From positions 78,600 through 136,428 of the forward strand of contig PMOQ01000015.1 of assembly GCA_003161255.1 (NCBI GenBank): a DNA stretch of 57,829 nucleotides, in the 5' to 3' direction. The DNA comes from Acidimicrobiaceae bacterium (GTDB lineage Bacteria; Actinomycetota; Acidimicrobiia; Acidimicrobiales; RAAP-2). How positions within the stretch are numbered: the stretch's first letter is position 1; every line of letters starts with the position of its first letter. Both the position numbers and the translations under genes were made by a program. Below are positions 25,275 through 33,100 of the stretch, piece after piece. The notes under the pieces are model-generated. The model was not told the origin of the DNA, did no database searches, and saw only the letters and a program-made list of their open reading frames with translations.

Positions 25275-26501
25275 CTAGGCCTCGATGGCTTTCGGGAGTT
25301 TCGCCGGGTCCCAGCCGAGCAGCGCCACGGCCTGCCGGCACGCGAAACGGTCGGTCATGCCGGCGACGTATCCGACCGCGGCGCGCAGCGCACCGTCCCC
25401 GCCGCCCGTGTGGCCCCCGGCGTCTCTGACCGAGGGGATCGCGTTCGGTCGGTCGGCGAAGTGCTCGACCAGCGCGCGGAGGACCGCGACCACGGCCCGG
25501 CCCTGACCGACCGACGCGTCACGCAGGTAGATGTGCTCGTAGTTGAGTTCCCGGAAGCGGGCCAGCGTCTCTGCCGTCGCGTCGTCCATGGCCACCCGGC
25601 CCGAGGTGACCATCGTCTGCACCAGCGCCTCGATGAAGGTGCCGAGCTGCTCGCCGCGGGTGGTCCCGCAGTGCTCGGCGATCGGCCCGGTCAACAGCTC
25701 CGGGCTCACGATGCCGGTCCGGACCGCGTCCTCCCAGTCGTGGCAGACGTACGCGATCCGGTCGGCCCAGCTGACCACCTCCCCCTCGCAGGTCGCCGGG
25801 GCCGGCCGGGACCAGCTGTGGTTGGCGACGCCGTCGAGGGTCGGCGCGCACAGGTTCAACGAGGCCAGCGACACCTCGGCGCCCCAGCGCGCATGGTCAA
25901 AGCCCTCGGCGAGGAAGGGGGCGAGCGCGTCCTCGCTCGCGTGGCCGCCCGGTCCGTGGCCGCAGTCGTGCCCGAGCGCGATCGCTTCGGTCAGCGCAAC
26001 GTTCAACCCGCACGCGCGGGCCACGCTGCCCGCCACCTGGGCCACCTCGAGGGCGTGGGTGAGCCGGGTCCGGAGGTGGTCGTCGGGGAAGATGAACACC
26101 TGGGTCTTGCCGGCCAGCCGGCGGAACGCGGCGGAGTGGAGGATGCGGTCGCGGTCCCGCTCGAAGCAGGTCCGCCACTCGTCGGGCTCCTCGGGCCTCG
26201 CCCGGTCGCCGGCCCCGATCGCCCGGGTGGCACCGCCGACCAGGGTCGCGTCCTCCGAGTGCTCTCGCCACTCCCGTCCAAACACGCCGGAGGAACGGCC
26301 ACCCGGGGTCGGAGCGTTCGCTGCGGGCACGCCGAGATGGGCTCTGGAGTCGGCATGGGCCACCCGGAGGCCGCCGGCGTCGTGGCCGCTCCCGTCGCCC
26401 GCGCCGGTTTCGCCCGGTCCGGGCTGGAACCCCGACATGGTCGAGGCCCACCGCGCCGTGCGTTCGGTCTCGTGTTGTGGGCGATCGAATGCACTGTCCA
26501 T
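25275..26501 (-). CDS. dgt: dGTPase-like HD-domain triphosphohydrolase
   Basis: A 408-residue HD-domain phosphohydrolase of the Dgt family, which cleaves dNTPs to nucleosides and triphosphate. It has SAAFRRLAGKTQVFIFPDD, the first metal histidine in RTRLTHALEVAQVAGSVAR, the HD pair in ALGHDCGHGPGGHASED and a later helix SWADRIAYVCHDWEDAV. The first 85 residues are low-complexity and not conserved, so the true start could be internal. ATG 26501 is kept because CACACT lies 7 nt upstream, matching the leaderless pattern. It diverges from the DUF3107 gene. Confidence 0.88.
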   Translation of the reverse strand: MDSAFDRPQHETERTARWASTMSGFQPGPGETGAGDGSGHDAGGLRVAHADSRAHLGVPAANAPTPGGRSSGVFGREWREHSEDATLVGGATRAIGAGDRARPEEPDEWRTCFERDRDRILHSAAFRRLAGKTQVFIFPDDHLRTRLTHALEVAQVAGSVARACGLNVALTEAIALGHDCGHGPGGHASEDALAPFLAEGFDHARWGAEVSLASLNLCAPTLDGVANHSWSRPAPATCEGEVVSWADRIAYVCHDWEDAVRTGIVSPELLTGPIAEHCGTTRGEQLGTFIEALVQTMVTSGRVAMDDATAETLARFRELNYEHIYLRDASVGQGRAVVAVLRALVEHFADRPNAIPSVRDAGGHTGGGDGALRAAVGYVAGMTDRFACRQAVALLGWDPAKLPKAIEA

Positions 26502-26546
26502 GGCTATCAGTGTGCCCGAGGGCGGTAACGTCGACGGGAGACGTCG

Positions 26547-26565
26547 GCCCGGCTTGAGGCCGGGC
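26547..26565 (+). promoter_or_regulatory. Stem-loop in the leader of the DUF3107 gene
   Basis: GCCCGGC and GCCGGGC form a perfect 7-bp stem around TTGAG, about 50 nt before the GTG of the DUF3107 gene. The upstream TAACGT at 26526-26531 is a possible -10 element, so the hairpin would lie in the transcribed leader. Function unknown. Confidence 0.3.
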
Positions 26566-26615
26566 ACGACGGCGGGACGACCACCCGCGAGACCAACCGA
26601 GAGAGGAGTTCGCAG

Positions 26616-26849
26616 GTGGAAGTGCGAATCGGGATCGTCCAGACCCCCAAGGAGCTCGAGGTTGACCTGGGTGAGGGGGCCGACCGGGACACCGTGTTGA
26701 AGGACATCGAGGCGTCGCTCGAGCGGGGCGGCGTCCTGTGGCTGACCGACCGTCGGGGCCGTCGCATCGCCATACCGACCGCCCAGGTCGCGTACGTCGA
26801 GGTGGGGGCTCCGTCCAACGAGCGCAGGGTGGGGTTCGGCGCCCCCTGA
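26616..26849 (+). CDS. DUF3107 small protein
   Basis: A 77-residue acidic protein of the actinobacterial DUF3107 family (the group of mycobacterial Rv3208A/TB9.4): VEVRIGIVQTPKELEVDL at the start, LWLTDRRGRRIAIPTAQVAYVEVG in the second half and the family ending RRVGFGAP. The function is not established. The start is GTG 26616 behind GAGAGGAG. It is followed only 7 nt later by the first reading frame of a Get3/ArsA-like pair and may be translationally coupled to it. Confidence 0.85.
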   Translation: MEVRIGIVQTPKELEVDLGEGADRDTVLKDIEASLERGGVLWLTDRRGRRIAIPTAQVAYVEVGAPSNERRVGFGAP

Positions 26850-26856
26850 TCAGCCG

Positions 26857-27846
26857 CTGAGCGAACCCGCCTCGGCGAGCGAGGCGGTCGGCGCGCTCGG
26901 TCCCGAGCTGCTCGCGCGAAAGCTCCTGTTCGTCACGGGCAAGGGTGGGACGGGCAAGACGACGGTGACGGCGGCGCTGGCCCAGCTGGCCGCGCAGCGG
27001 GGCAAGCGGGTGCTCGCCTGCGACATCGACGCCACCGGGGGACTGGCGGCGATGTTCGAGGCGGGTCCGAGCGGTTTCGAGCCCACCCAGGTCGCGCCCT
27101 CGATCTCGGTGATGTCGATGGACACCGAGGCATCGCTGCGCGAGTACCTGAAGATCCAGCTTCGGATCCCGCTCGCCGGACGGATCGGGCCGCTGGCCAA
27201 GGTGTTCGACTTCGTCGCCACGGCGGCCCCCGGTGTGCGCGAGATCCTGACCGTCGGAAAGCTCTGCTGGGAGGTCAGCGAGGGCCACTTCGACCTGGTG
27301 GTCGTCGACGCGCCGGCGTCCGGCCACGTGGTCAGCCAGCTCGGCGCGCCCCAGGCGATGAACGACCTGGTCAAGGTGGGGCAGATCCGGACCCAGACCG
27401 ACTGGATGCTCGACATCCTGTCGGACCCCGGGCAGACCGGCGTCGTCGCCGTGACGACGCCGGAGGAGATGCCGGTCAGCGAGACCCTCGAGCTGGCGGC
27501 GAGGATCGCGGATGAGACCACGGCCCAGCTCGCCGCGGTCGTCGTCAACCGGGTCCTCCCCGAGCTCTTCAGCACCCCGGAGGAGGCGGTGTTCGAGCGG
27601 CTGCGCGAGCCGGAGCTCTCGAGCACGATCAGCGACGCCGTCGGTGGTGACGTCGGCCCGGTGCTCGAGGCGGCGCGCCTCGCCGTGACCATGCGTCGCT
27701 CGAGGGCGGTGCATCTGCGGGTTCTCCAGGAGCGCCTCGACCCACGTGTGCCGGTGCTCCTGGTTCCCTACATCTTCACGAGGGTGGGGGGGCTACGCAG
27801 CACCCGGCAGGTCGCCTCGTCCCTCGCCGACGAGCTGGGCCTGTGA
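26857..27846 (+). CDS. Get3/ArsA-like ATPase, first of a tandem pair
   Basis: About 329 residues of the anion-transporter/Get3 ATPase family, homologous to mycobacterial Rv3679. The deviant Walker A is FVTGKGGTGKTTVTAALAQL with the signature lysine, followed by LACDIDATGGLAAMF, switch II LVVVDAPASGHV and ATPase core FNVT-like VVNRVLPE. No ATG, GTG or TTG exists in frame upstream of the P-loop; the first standard start (GTG 26965) lies inside it and would remove the site. The CTG at 26857 (reading LSEPASASEAVG) is therefore taken as the probable start, 7 nt after the DUF3107 stop. The stop overlaps the next gene as GTGA. Confidence 0.75.
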   Translation: MSEPASASEAVGALGPELLARKLLFVTGKGGTGKTTVTAALAQLAAQRGKRVLACDIDATGGLAAMFEAGPSGFEPTQVAPSISVMSMDTEASLREYLKIQLRIPLAGRIGPLAKVFDFVATAAPGVREILTVGKLCWEVSEGHFDLVVVDAPASGHVVSQLGAPQAMNDLVKVGQIRTQTDWMLDILSDPGQTGVVAVTTPEEMPVSETLELAARIADETTAQLAAVVVNRVLPELFSTPEEAVFERLREPELSSTISDAVGGDVGPVLEAARLAVTMRRSRAVHLRVLQERLDPRVPVLLVPYIFTRVGGLRSTRQVASSLADELGL

Positions 27847-29003
27847 CAACCCGGTCAGACGCCCACGGCGGTTCGCTCGACCGCCTGCTCGCCTCGAAGG
27901 AGATCGCGGTCACCTGCGGTCCCGGTGGTGTGGGCAAGACGACGGTGGCGGCGGCGGTGGCGGCGATGGCGGCCTGCCACCACGGCGGTCGGGTCCTCGT
28001 TCTGACCGTCGACCCGGCCAAGCGGCTCGCCGACGCGCTGGGGTTGCAGGGCATCGGCAACACCGAGCACCGGATCCCCGACGAGCTGTTCCGGGAGGCC
28101 GGGGTCACGCCGAGGGGAGAGCTGTGGGCGGCGATGCTCGACACCCAGGCCAGCTGGGACGCGCTCATCGAGCGGCACGCGCCCGACCGGCGCACGAAGG
28201 AACAGATCCTCGCCAACCCGCTCTATCGCAACCTCGCCGGCCGGTTCGTCCAGAGCCACGACTACATCGCCGTCGAGCGGCTCTTCGAGATCCACGCGAC
28301 GGGCGACTACGACCTGATCGTCGTGGACACGCCGCCGAGCCGCCATGCGCTCGACTTCCTCGACGCCCCGAAGAGGATGGCCGAGTTCTTCTCGAGCCGG
28401 CTCTTGCGCTGGCTGATCGTGCCGTATCGGTCGCGGCTCGTGAACTTCGCCTCGCGCCCGTTCTACCAAGTCGCCGACCGCGTGCTGGGCACGCAGTTCC
28501 TCGCCGACATCGCCGAGTTCTTCATCCTGTTCCAGTCGATGCACACCGGCTTCGTCGAGCGGGCCGACGGTGTGGTGCGGCTGCTTTCCGACCGCCGGAC
28601 GACCTTCCTCGTCGTCAGCACGCTCGAGAGCTCCCCACTCGGGGAGGCCGAGCTCTTCGCCGGTGAGCTCGTGAAGCGCCACCTCCACCTCGGGGCGGTG
28701 GTCCTCAACCGGACCCTGCCGGACTACCTGCGTGACCCGCAGGCCGGGGCGGTCGCCCGGGCGCTCGGGGAGCGGGCCGAGGAGATCGCGGGCCGGCTGC
28801 CGACCGACCCGGCCCTGACCGTGCCGCTGCTCCGCGAGGTCGCGGAGAGCTTCATCAACTTCGGCCTCGTGGCCCGTCGGGAGGCCGAGCAGCGCGACGA
28901 GTTGGCGCCGACCCCCGACGTCCTGGCCAGCGCGCCGGCCTTCGAGAACGACGTCTCCAACCTGGCCGGACTCCTCTCGCTCGGAGAGACGATCTGGGGG
29001 TAG
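27843..29003 (+). CDS. Get3/ArsA-like ATPase, second of a tandem pair
   Basis: A 386-residue homologue of mycobacterial Rv3680. The P-loop is ITVAC-type ITCGPGGVGKTT in sense (AVTCGPGGVGKTTVAAAVAA), with proline where the signature lysine of the deviant Walker A would stand. Then come LTVDPAKRLADALGL, switch LIVVDTPPSRHALDFLDAPK and VVLNRTLPDY. Family members bind and target hydrophobic client proteins or drive oxyanion export in ArsA; in actinobacteria the pair has no settled role. The GTGA overlap with the upstream gene suggests a heterodimer made in equal amounts. Confidence 0.88.
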   Translation: MTTRSDAHGGSLDRLLASKEIAVTCGPGGVGKTTVAAAVAAMAACHHGGRVLVLTVDPAKRLADALGLQGIGNTEHRIPDELFREAGVTPRGELWAAMLDTQASWDALIERHAPDRRTKEQILANPLYRNLAGRFVQSHDYIAVERLFEIHATGDYDLIVVDTPPSRHALDFLDAPKRMAEFFSSRLLRWLIVPYRSRLVNFASRPFYQVADRVLGTQFLADIAEFFILFQSMHTGFVERADGVVRLLSDRRTTFLVVSTLESSPLGEAELFAGELVKRHLHLGAVVLNRTLPDYLRDPQAGAVARALGERAEEIAGRLPTDPALTVPLLREVAESFINFGLVARREAEQRDELAPTPDVLASAPAFENDVSNLAGLLSLGETIWG

Positions 29004-29162
29004 GCATCCCGGGTGGTGGCTCGGTTGGAGTCTTTGGGGGCCACCCCGATCGGATCTCGACCCGCTGCGCAGGGCCCCAGACCCTCACGTGGGGATGCGC
29101 CGGTTCACCCACCTCACCAAGGGGTTCAGCAAGAAGGTTCCGGGCGAGTGTGGCCTGCAAGG

Positions 29163-29909
29163 ATGCCTGTCGTGGCTGTGGTCGCCGTGCGTTACTCGGA
29201 GGGCTTCGATCGCTACCAGCGCTTCGGCGACACCGACATATGGCCCGAGTACAACCTCCACGGTGATGTGGCCAATCAGTTCTGGAACCGGCTCTACGAA
29301 GAGTTCGCCGACTACCAGTTCGTCCTCTACGACGACGAGACAGACGAGGTGCTGGCCGAGGGCCACACCATCCCCGTCGCTTGGGATGGCACCTCCGAAG
29401 GCCTGGCCCCTGGGATAGACGCGAGCCTCCAGGCGGGCTTCGCGCTCAAGGCGAGCAACGGCACTGCAACGGCGCTGTGCGCGATGGCTGCGGAGATACC
29501 CGTCCGCAATCGCGACCGGCGGTTGGCGGCGGTCATCTTGGAGCAGATGGCGAGCATCGCCCGATCGGCCGGCCTGCCGTGGCTCATCGCCCCGGTGCGT
29601 CCGAACTGGAAGCACCGCTATCCCCTGACTCCCATCGAGCGCTACATCACCTGGGTCAGATCTGACGGTGAGCCCTTCGATCCGTGGATCAGGGTGCACA
29701 CCCGCATGGGAGCCACGATCGCCGCGCCGATCGCCCGGTCGATGCGGATTACCGGCAGCGTCGCTGATTGGGAGGCCTGGACCGGCATGGCCTTCCCCGA
29801 GTCGGGCGAGTATGTCTTCCCCGAGGGCCTCTCCACGCTCAGCATCGATCGCCAAGCGAACGTCGGGTCCTACTGGGAGCCCAACGTGTGGATCGTGCAC
29901 GCGCTCTGA
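29163..29909 (+). CDS. GNAT-like acetyltransferase-family protein
   Basis: A protein of about 248 residues resembling actinobacterial GNAT-superfamily proteins of unknown substrate: EYNLHGDVANQFWNRLYEEF, VLYDDETDEVLAEGHTIPVAWD, a helix near the acetyl-CoA region (NRDRRLAAVILEQMASIAR), then LPWLIAPVRPNWKHRYPL and DPWIRVHTRMGATI. The R/Q-x-x-G-x-G/A loop is degenerate (RNRDRRLA), so activity is uncertain. ATG 29163 is chosen because the frame upstream (open to 29013) looks non-coding; no good ribosome site is seen. The 159 nt before it hold nothing recognised. Confidence 0.68.
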   Translation: MPVVAVVAVRYSEGFDRYQRFGDTDIWPEYNLHGDVANQFWNRLYEEFADYQFVLYDDETDEVLAEGHTIPVAWDGTSEGLAPGIDASLQAGFALKASNGTATALCAMAAEIPVRNRDRRLAAVILEQMASIARSAGLPWLIAPVRPNWKHRYPLTPIERYITWVRSDGEPFDPWIRVHTRMGATIAAPIARSMRITGSVADWEAWTGMAFPESGEYVFPEGLSTLSIDRQANVGSYWEPNVWIVHAL

Positions 29910-29916
29910 ACGAGCG

Positions 29917-29945
29917 CCGAGGGAGTGGGACTTGAATCCACGGTG
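29917..29945 (-). other. tRNA-Ser 3'-end relic
   Basis: On the minus strand the sequence reads CACCG, GTGGATTCAAGTCCCAC, TCCCTCGG, which closely follows the T-arm and acceptor 3' strand of actinobacterial tRNA-Ser (GTGGGTTCGAATCCCAC then TCCCTCC). One T-stem pair and the CCA end are lost, and the rest of a tRNA is missing upstream. Such fragments often mark the edges of integrated DNA. It lies directly at the left border of the accessory block. Confidence 0.4.
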
Positions 29946-30097
29946 CCCGCAGCGACCGGGGTAAGGACCACCGGCTTGGGATTTCGGCGGGGTGCGCCGT
30001 TCGCGAACGTCGGCGCTCGATGCCAGGTGGACCGGAAGTGCCCAGCTGAACCGGCGGGCACACCGTTCCACAGCGCCCTGTTTGCGAGAATGGTCGA

Positions 30098-30652
30098 ATG
30101 GCAGACGGAGTCTGGCTGGTGGTGGGAGTACAGGCGGCGGGGAAGTCCACTGTGGCGGACCTGCTTGCTCGCCAGTTCGACCGGGGTGTTCACGTTCGGG
30201 GAGGTCAGTTCTACAGGTGGGCAGTAAGTGGCTGGACGCATCCGTGGGATGAGGACCAGCATGAGGCCAGGAGGCTTCTCGATCTCCGCTATCGCCTATC
30301 CGCAATGGCGGCGACTGAGTATGGCCAGGCAGGATTCGCCACGGTCGTCCAGGACAACATCTTCGGCGAAGACGTCTCGACCTGGCTCCAAGCGGTGCCG
30401 GTACGGCCACGACATCTCGTCGTTCTGCGTCCGAGCGTGGCTGTTGTCCTTGAGCGTGATCGGCTCAGACAACGAGAACGTGGCAAGGTCGCTTACCGCT
30501 CCGGAGAGACAGATCCACACGAACTCGATACGTTGCTAGCAACTACCCCCCGGTTTGGCCTGTGGCTCGATACATCTACACAAACCGCGAACGAAACAGT
30601 GCAATCCATTCTGGATCAAAGGTCTGAGGCAGTGGTCGACTCAATCGTCTGA
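30098..30652 (+). CDS. P-loop kinase, AAA_33/chloramphenicol-phosphotransferase-like
   Basis: A 184-residue P-loop protein: Walker A WLVVGVQAAGKSTVADLLA (residues 10-18), a substrate region HVRGGQFYRWAVSGW, a Walker-B-like TVVQDNIFGED, strand RHLVVLRPSVAVVLERD and an arginine-rich lid DRLRQRERGKVAYRSG. This is the plan of small-molecule kinases such as chloramphenicol or streptothricin phosphotransferases and of nucleotide kinases; the substrate is unknown. GAGAAT lies 6 nt before the ATG, a weak leaderless match. It is in the less GC-rich accessory block. Confidence 0.72.
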   Translation: MADGVWLVVGVQAAGKSTVADLLARQFDRGVHVRGGQFYRWAVSGWTHPWDEDQHEARRLLDLRYRLSAMAATEYGQAGFATVVQDNIFGEDVSTWLQAVPVRPRHLVVLRPSVAVVLERDRLRQRERGKVAYRSGETDPHELDTLLATTPRFGLWLDTSTQTANETVQSILDQRSEAVVDSIV

Positions 30653-30968
30653 TCCGCCAGCTGCTGTCCATGGGTGCTGAACCGTCCCACCCTCTCGGCG
30701 TACGGGGGCACGTCCGCTACGCCCAAGGTGGAGGGATCGCAGCGACCGGGTGTCGCGTATCAGAGTTCAGTCCAGTGCCGATCAAGTCTCAGATTCCGGC
30801 TGCCAGGCGACCTGATCCATTGAGCCCGGCGGCGTGAGAACTTCGACCGACACGCCGCCTATGTCGTGGTGGCTTTTGTGGCGGGAGGCTAACCGTCGGC
30901 TGGGTTCGGCCAGATGGGCTATCTCAGAACATCTCACATTGGATTCCTCCTCAGTCGTGGTGGCGTGA
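30653..30968. other. Gene-free stretch of the accessory block
   Basis: About 316 bases without a convincing gene on either strand. The only repeat found is CGCAGCGACCGGG at 30737-30749, which also occurs at 29948-29960 next to the tRNA-Ser relic. Confidence 0.4.
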
Positions 30969-30974
30969 TACCAT
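30969..30974 (+). promoter_or_regulatory. Leaderless -10 element of the antitoxin gene
   Basis: TACCAT ends 6 nt before the ATG of the antitoxin gene, with no Shine-Dalgarno sequence. It overlaps ATACCATGACACCATG, a sequence with a short direct repeat (ACACCATG/ATACCATG) that could serve as an autoregulatory site. Confidence 0.5.
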
Positions 30975-30980
30975 GACACC

Positions 30981-31190
30981 ATGCCAAAGAACCTCACTGT
31001 CCGCCTGCCCGACGACGTAGCCGCCAATGCCGAGGCCCTTGCACGGGTCGAAGGGCAGAGCCTCAACGAGACCGTGAAGCAGGCCCTGATCGAGGCGGTC
31101 GAGCGTCGACGCAAGAACCCGAAGTTCAAAGCCCGCCTTGCCAAGATCATCGAAGAGGACCGAGAGCTGCTCGAACGCCTTGCGAGGTGA
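30981..31190 (+). CDS. Ribbon-helix-helix antitoxin
   Basis: A 69-residue DNA-binding antitoxin. The beta strand NLTVRLPDDVAANAEALAR and helices EGQSLNETVKQALIEAVERR form a ribbon-helix-helix fold that dimerises and binds operators. The C-terminal helix KNPKFKARLAKIIEEDRELL would wrap the toxin. It directly precedes and overlaps a Doc-type toxin gene, so the two form a type II toxin-antitoxin pair that probably represses its own promoter. Doc usually partners Phd; an RHH partner is less common. Confidence 0.82.
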   Translation: MPKNLTVRLPDDVAANAEALARVEGQSLNETVKQALIEAVERRRKNPKFKARLAKIIEEDRELLERLAR

Positions 31191-31584
31191 GGTCAGCTAC
31201 CCGGATCTCGCCGACTACCTAGCGATTGCCGCGACGGTAACTGGCATGGATGTGAGGACACTCTCGGCCAGCACCAAGCTGGGGCTAGCCGACTCCGCTT
31301 TGCATGCTCCTTCGGCAAGCTTCGGCGATCAGGAGTTCTATCCCGACTTCTGCGATAAGGCTGCCGTCCTCTTGGTACGCCTCGCGAAGAATCATCCGGT
31401 CCTCGATGGCAACAAGCGAGCAGCGTGGGTGACGCTGCGGGTGTTCATAGAGATGAACTCATGGGAGTGGGGCGCCTATCCGTCTGTGGACGAAGCCGAA
31501 GAAGTCGTCCTGGCCGTGGCGGAAGGAAGGCGGGATGAGAACCAAGTGGCGTCATGGTTGCGTCCTCGGATACGGCCGATTTAA
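31180..31584 (+). CDS. Doc/Fic-family toxin
   Basis: A 134-residue toxin with the Fic core motif HPVLDGNKRAAWVTL (H-x3-D-G-N-K-R), followed by the helical end typical of Doc (death on curing). Doc phosphorylates elongation factor Tu and halts translation; Fic relatives transfer AMP. The short length and the NKRAAW ending favour Doc. TTG 31180 is the best start because it overlaps the antitoxin gene by 11 nt; a TTG at 31138 is also in frame. ATG and GTG are absent before the conserved region. Confidence 0.8.
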   Translation: MRGEVSYPDLADYLAIAATVTGMDVRTLSASTKLGLADSALHAPSASFGDQEFYPDFCDKAAVLLVRLAKNHPVLDGNKRAAWVTLRVFIEMNSWEWGAYPSVDEAEEVVLAVAEGRRDENQVASWLRPRIRPI

Positions 31585-31712
31585 GTTAGGTAGCGCTGAG
31601 AAGCAACCGGCGATAGGGGGCACCATCAGTTCCGGTGCTGGCGCGTGTTGGGGGACAGGTGTTGTACTTCATATCCGTCGTTCGCGCGGCTGACAAGAGA
31701 ACGACTCGCCTG

Positions 31713-32510
31713 TCACTGGCCGGTGCCTACGTTTCGCTTGACGCTGTTGCCGGAACCGCCGGTACCTAGCATCGGAAGGCTGATCGGCTGGGTTGTCATT
31801 CCTGCAGCGGTGGTCAATGTCGCGGACGTGACGACAGCACTACCGGGCCACCAGGCCAGGAAGAGGCCGTTGCCGGTAGTGGTGGCGACGTCCGAGCCAT
31901 CGCTCAGCACCAACGTCGCGGCCGTCACGCCCGAGCCGACCAAACCTTCGGCGATCGTGTAGGCCTGACCGTCGGCAGATTCGGCTAGGAGCCGGTTGAC
32001 GGCAATCTGGCTAGCCTCGGGCAACGCCGGCTGCGGGCTACCGATCTCCATCATTTGCGAGTTGGCCTGCGCGCTGGAATTGATCGACGGGCCGCTAACG
32101 CACAAGAGGGTTGTAGAGGTGTTTGCCCCGAACAAAACCAGCGTGAAGGGTCCGCGGGTGTCGACGAGCCACACCTGGGTCGCTCCGCCGGGCAATCCCG
32201 GTGACATTTTGTCCGATGGCGATGCGGTCACCCCGGCCTCGCAGGCCGCCTCGGCGCTCGATACCTGGCCGGGCGCTGGCGTGGTCGGCGATGGCGTCCA
32301 GGCTGCAAACGCGTCCGCGGTGCCCGGACCGGCAAGGACGAGCAAGACCGATGTGACGCCGCCCGCGACGAGGACACCGCTGGCTAGCGCCAGGCCTCCT
32401 CTCCGTCGGTTTCGGCGGCGGCCCGCGATCTCCTGCACGAGGTGTTCCTGTCGAGTCGACAGTCGGAAATCACTCAGGGTAGGGACAGGTGGAGTTTCGA
32501 GGTCGTTCAT
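31713..32510 (-). CDS. Single-span membrane protein, probable anti-sigma partner
   Basis: A 265-residue protein with a short cytoplasmic N-terminus (about 33 residues, ending RRRNRRRGG), one transmembrane helix at about 36-64, and a Ser/Thr/Pro/Ala-rich extracytoplasmic domain of about 200 residues. AAAGGAAG precedes the ATG at 32510. It lies 14 nt after an ECF sigma gene on the same strand, the usual place for an anti-sigma factor. The zinc anti-sigma motif H-x3-C-x2-C is absent, so a role in holding the sigma factor is inferred from position and topology only. Confidence 0.6.
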   Translation of the reverse strand: MNDLETPPVPTLSDFRLSTRQEHLVQEIAGRRRNRRRGGLALASGVLVAGGVTSVLLVLAGPGTADAFAAWTPSPTTPAPGQVSSAEAACEAGVTASPSDKMSPGLPGGATQVWLVDTRGPFTLVLFGANTSTTLLCVSGPSINSSAQANSQMMEIGSPQPALPEASQIAVNRLLAESADGQAYTIAEGLVGSGVTAATLVLSDGSDVATTTGNGLFLAWWPGSAVVTSATLTTAAGMTTQPISLPMLGTGGSGNSVKRNVGTGQ

Positions 32511-32524
32511 TGGTGCTTCCTTTC

Positions 32525-33100
32525 TTATTGAGTGATGGTCGTCGAGGTGACGGGGGCAGAGTCCTTGAACTTGGCACGGGCACTGGCCAGACGAGAGCGG
32601 ACGGTGCCAACCGGGATATCGAGCGCCGTTGCCGCGTCTGAGTAGGTGAGCTCGCTCCACACGACGAGGAGGACGACCTCCTTTTCTCCTTGAGTAAGCG
32701 CCGAGATCGCTTTGAGCGAACGGGCAAGTGCCTCTTGTGCCTCGAGGCGTGAGATCGTGTCCTCTTCGGAACTCGCGCCGCTTGCCGGGACCGGAATGCG
32801 ATCGAGCGCCGATCGATAACGTCGGAGCGAGCGATCAGCGTTTCGAACGACGTTGTTGGCCATACCGATTAGCCAGGGCAATGCGCTCGTGTTCGAGAGC
32901 CGCAGCTTGCGACGCCGTCGGAACGCCTCCATGAATACGACGCTGGTCAGATCCTCGGCGAGATCGAGGTTGCCAGTCCGCCGAGCGCAGTAGGCATAGA
33001 CGGAACGCGAATGCCGCTTAAACAGCTCGCCGAAGGCCTCCGGTTCGCTCCCTGCCATCGTCAGGAGGTCGCCGTCGGAAGCTTCGGAGAGTGCGGGCAC
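32525..33100 (-). CDS. ECF-type RNA polymerase sigma factor
   Basis: A 191-residue sigma-70 family protein with only regions 2 and 4. Region 2 is FGELFKRHSRSVYAYCARRT, then LAEDLTSVVFMEAFRRR and ALPWLIGMANNVVRN; region 4 is LTQGEKEVVLLVVWSELTYS then ALDIPVGTVRSRLASAR. It directs RNA polymerase to stress promoters, under control of its membrane partner encoded downstream. GTG 33100 is used; GACACT lies 7 nt before it. It sits in the accessory block. Confidence 0.9.
   Translation of the reverse strand: MPALSEASDGDLLTMAGSEPEAFGELFKRHSRSVYAYCARRTGNLDLAEDLTSVVFMEAFRRRRKLRLSNTSALPWLIGMANNVVRNADRSLRRYRSALDRIPVPASGASSEEDTISRLEAQEALARSLKAISALTQGEKEVVLLVVWSELTYSDAATALDIPVGTVRSRLASARAKFKDSAPVTSTTITQ

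Noticed and set aside
29013-29162. N-terminal extension of the acetyltransferase-like protein
   Set aside because: The 50 extra residues are Pro/Arg/Gly-rich and unlike a folded N-terminus; ATG 29163 sits just before the conserved part.
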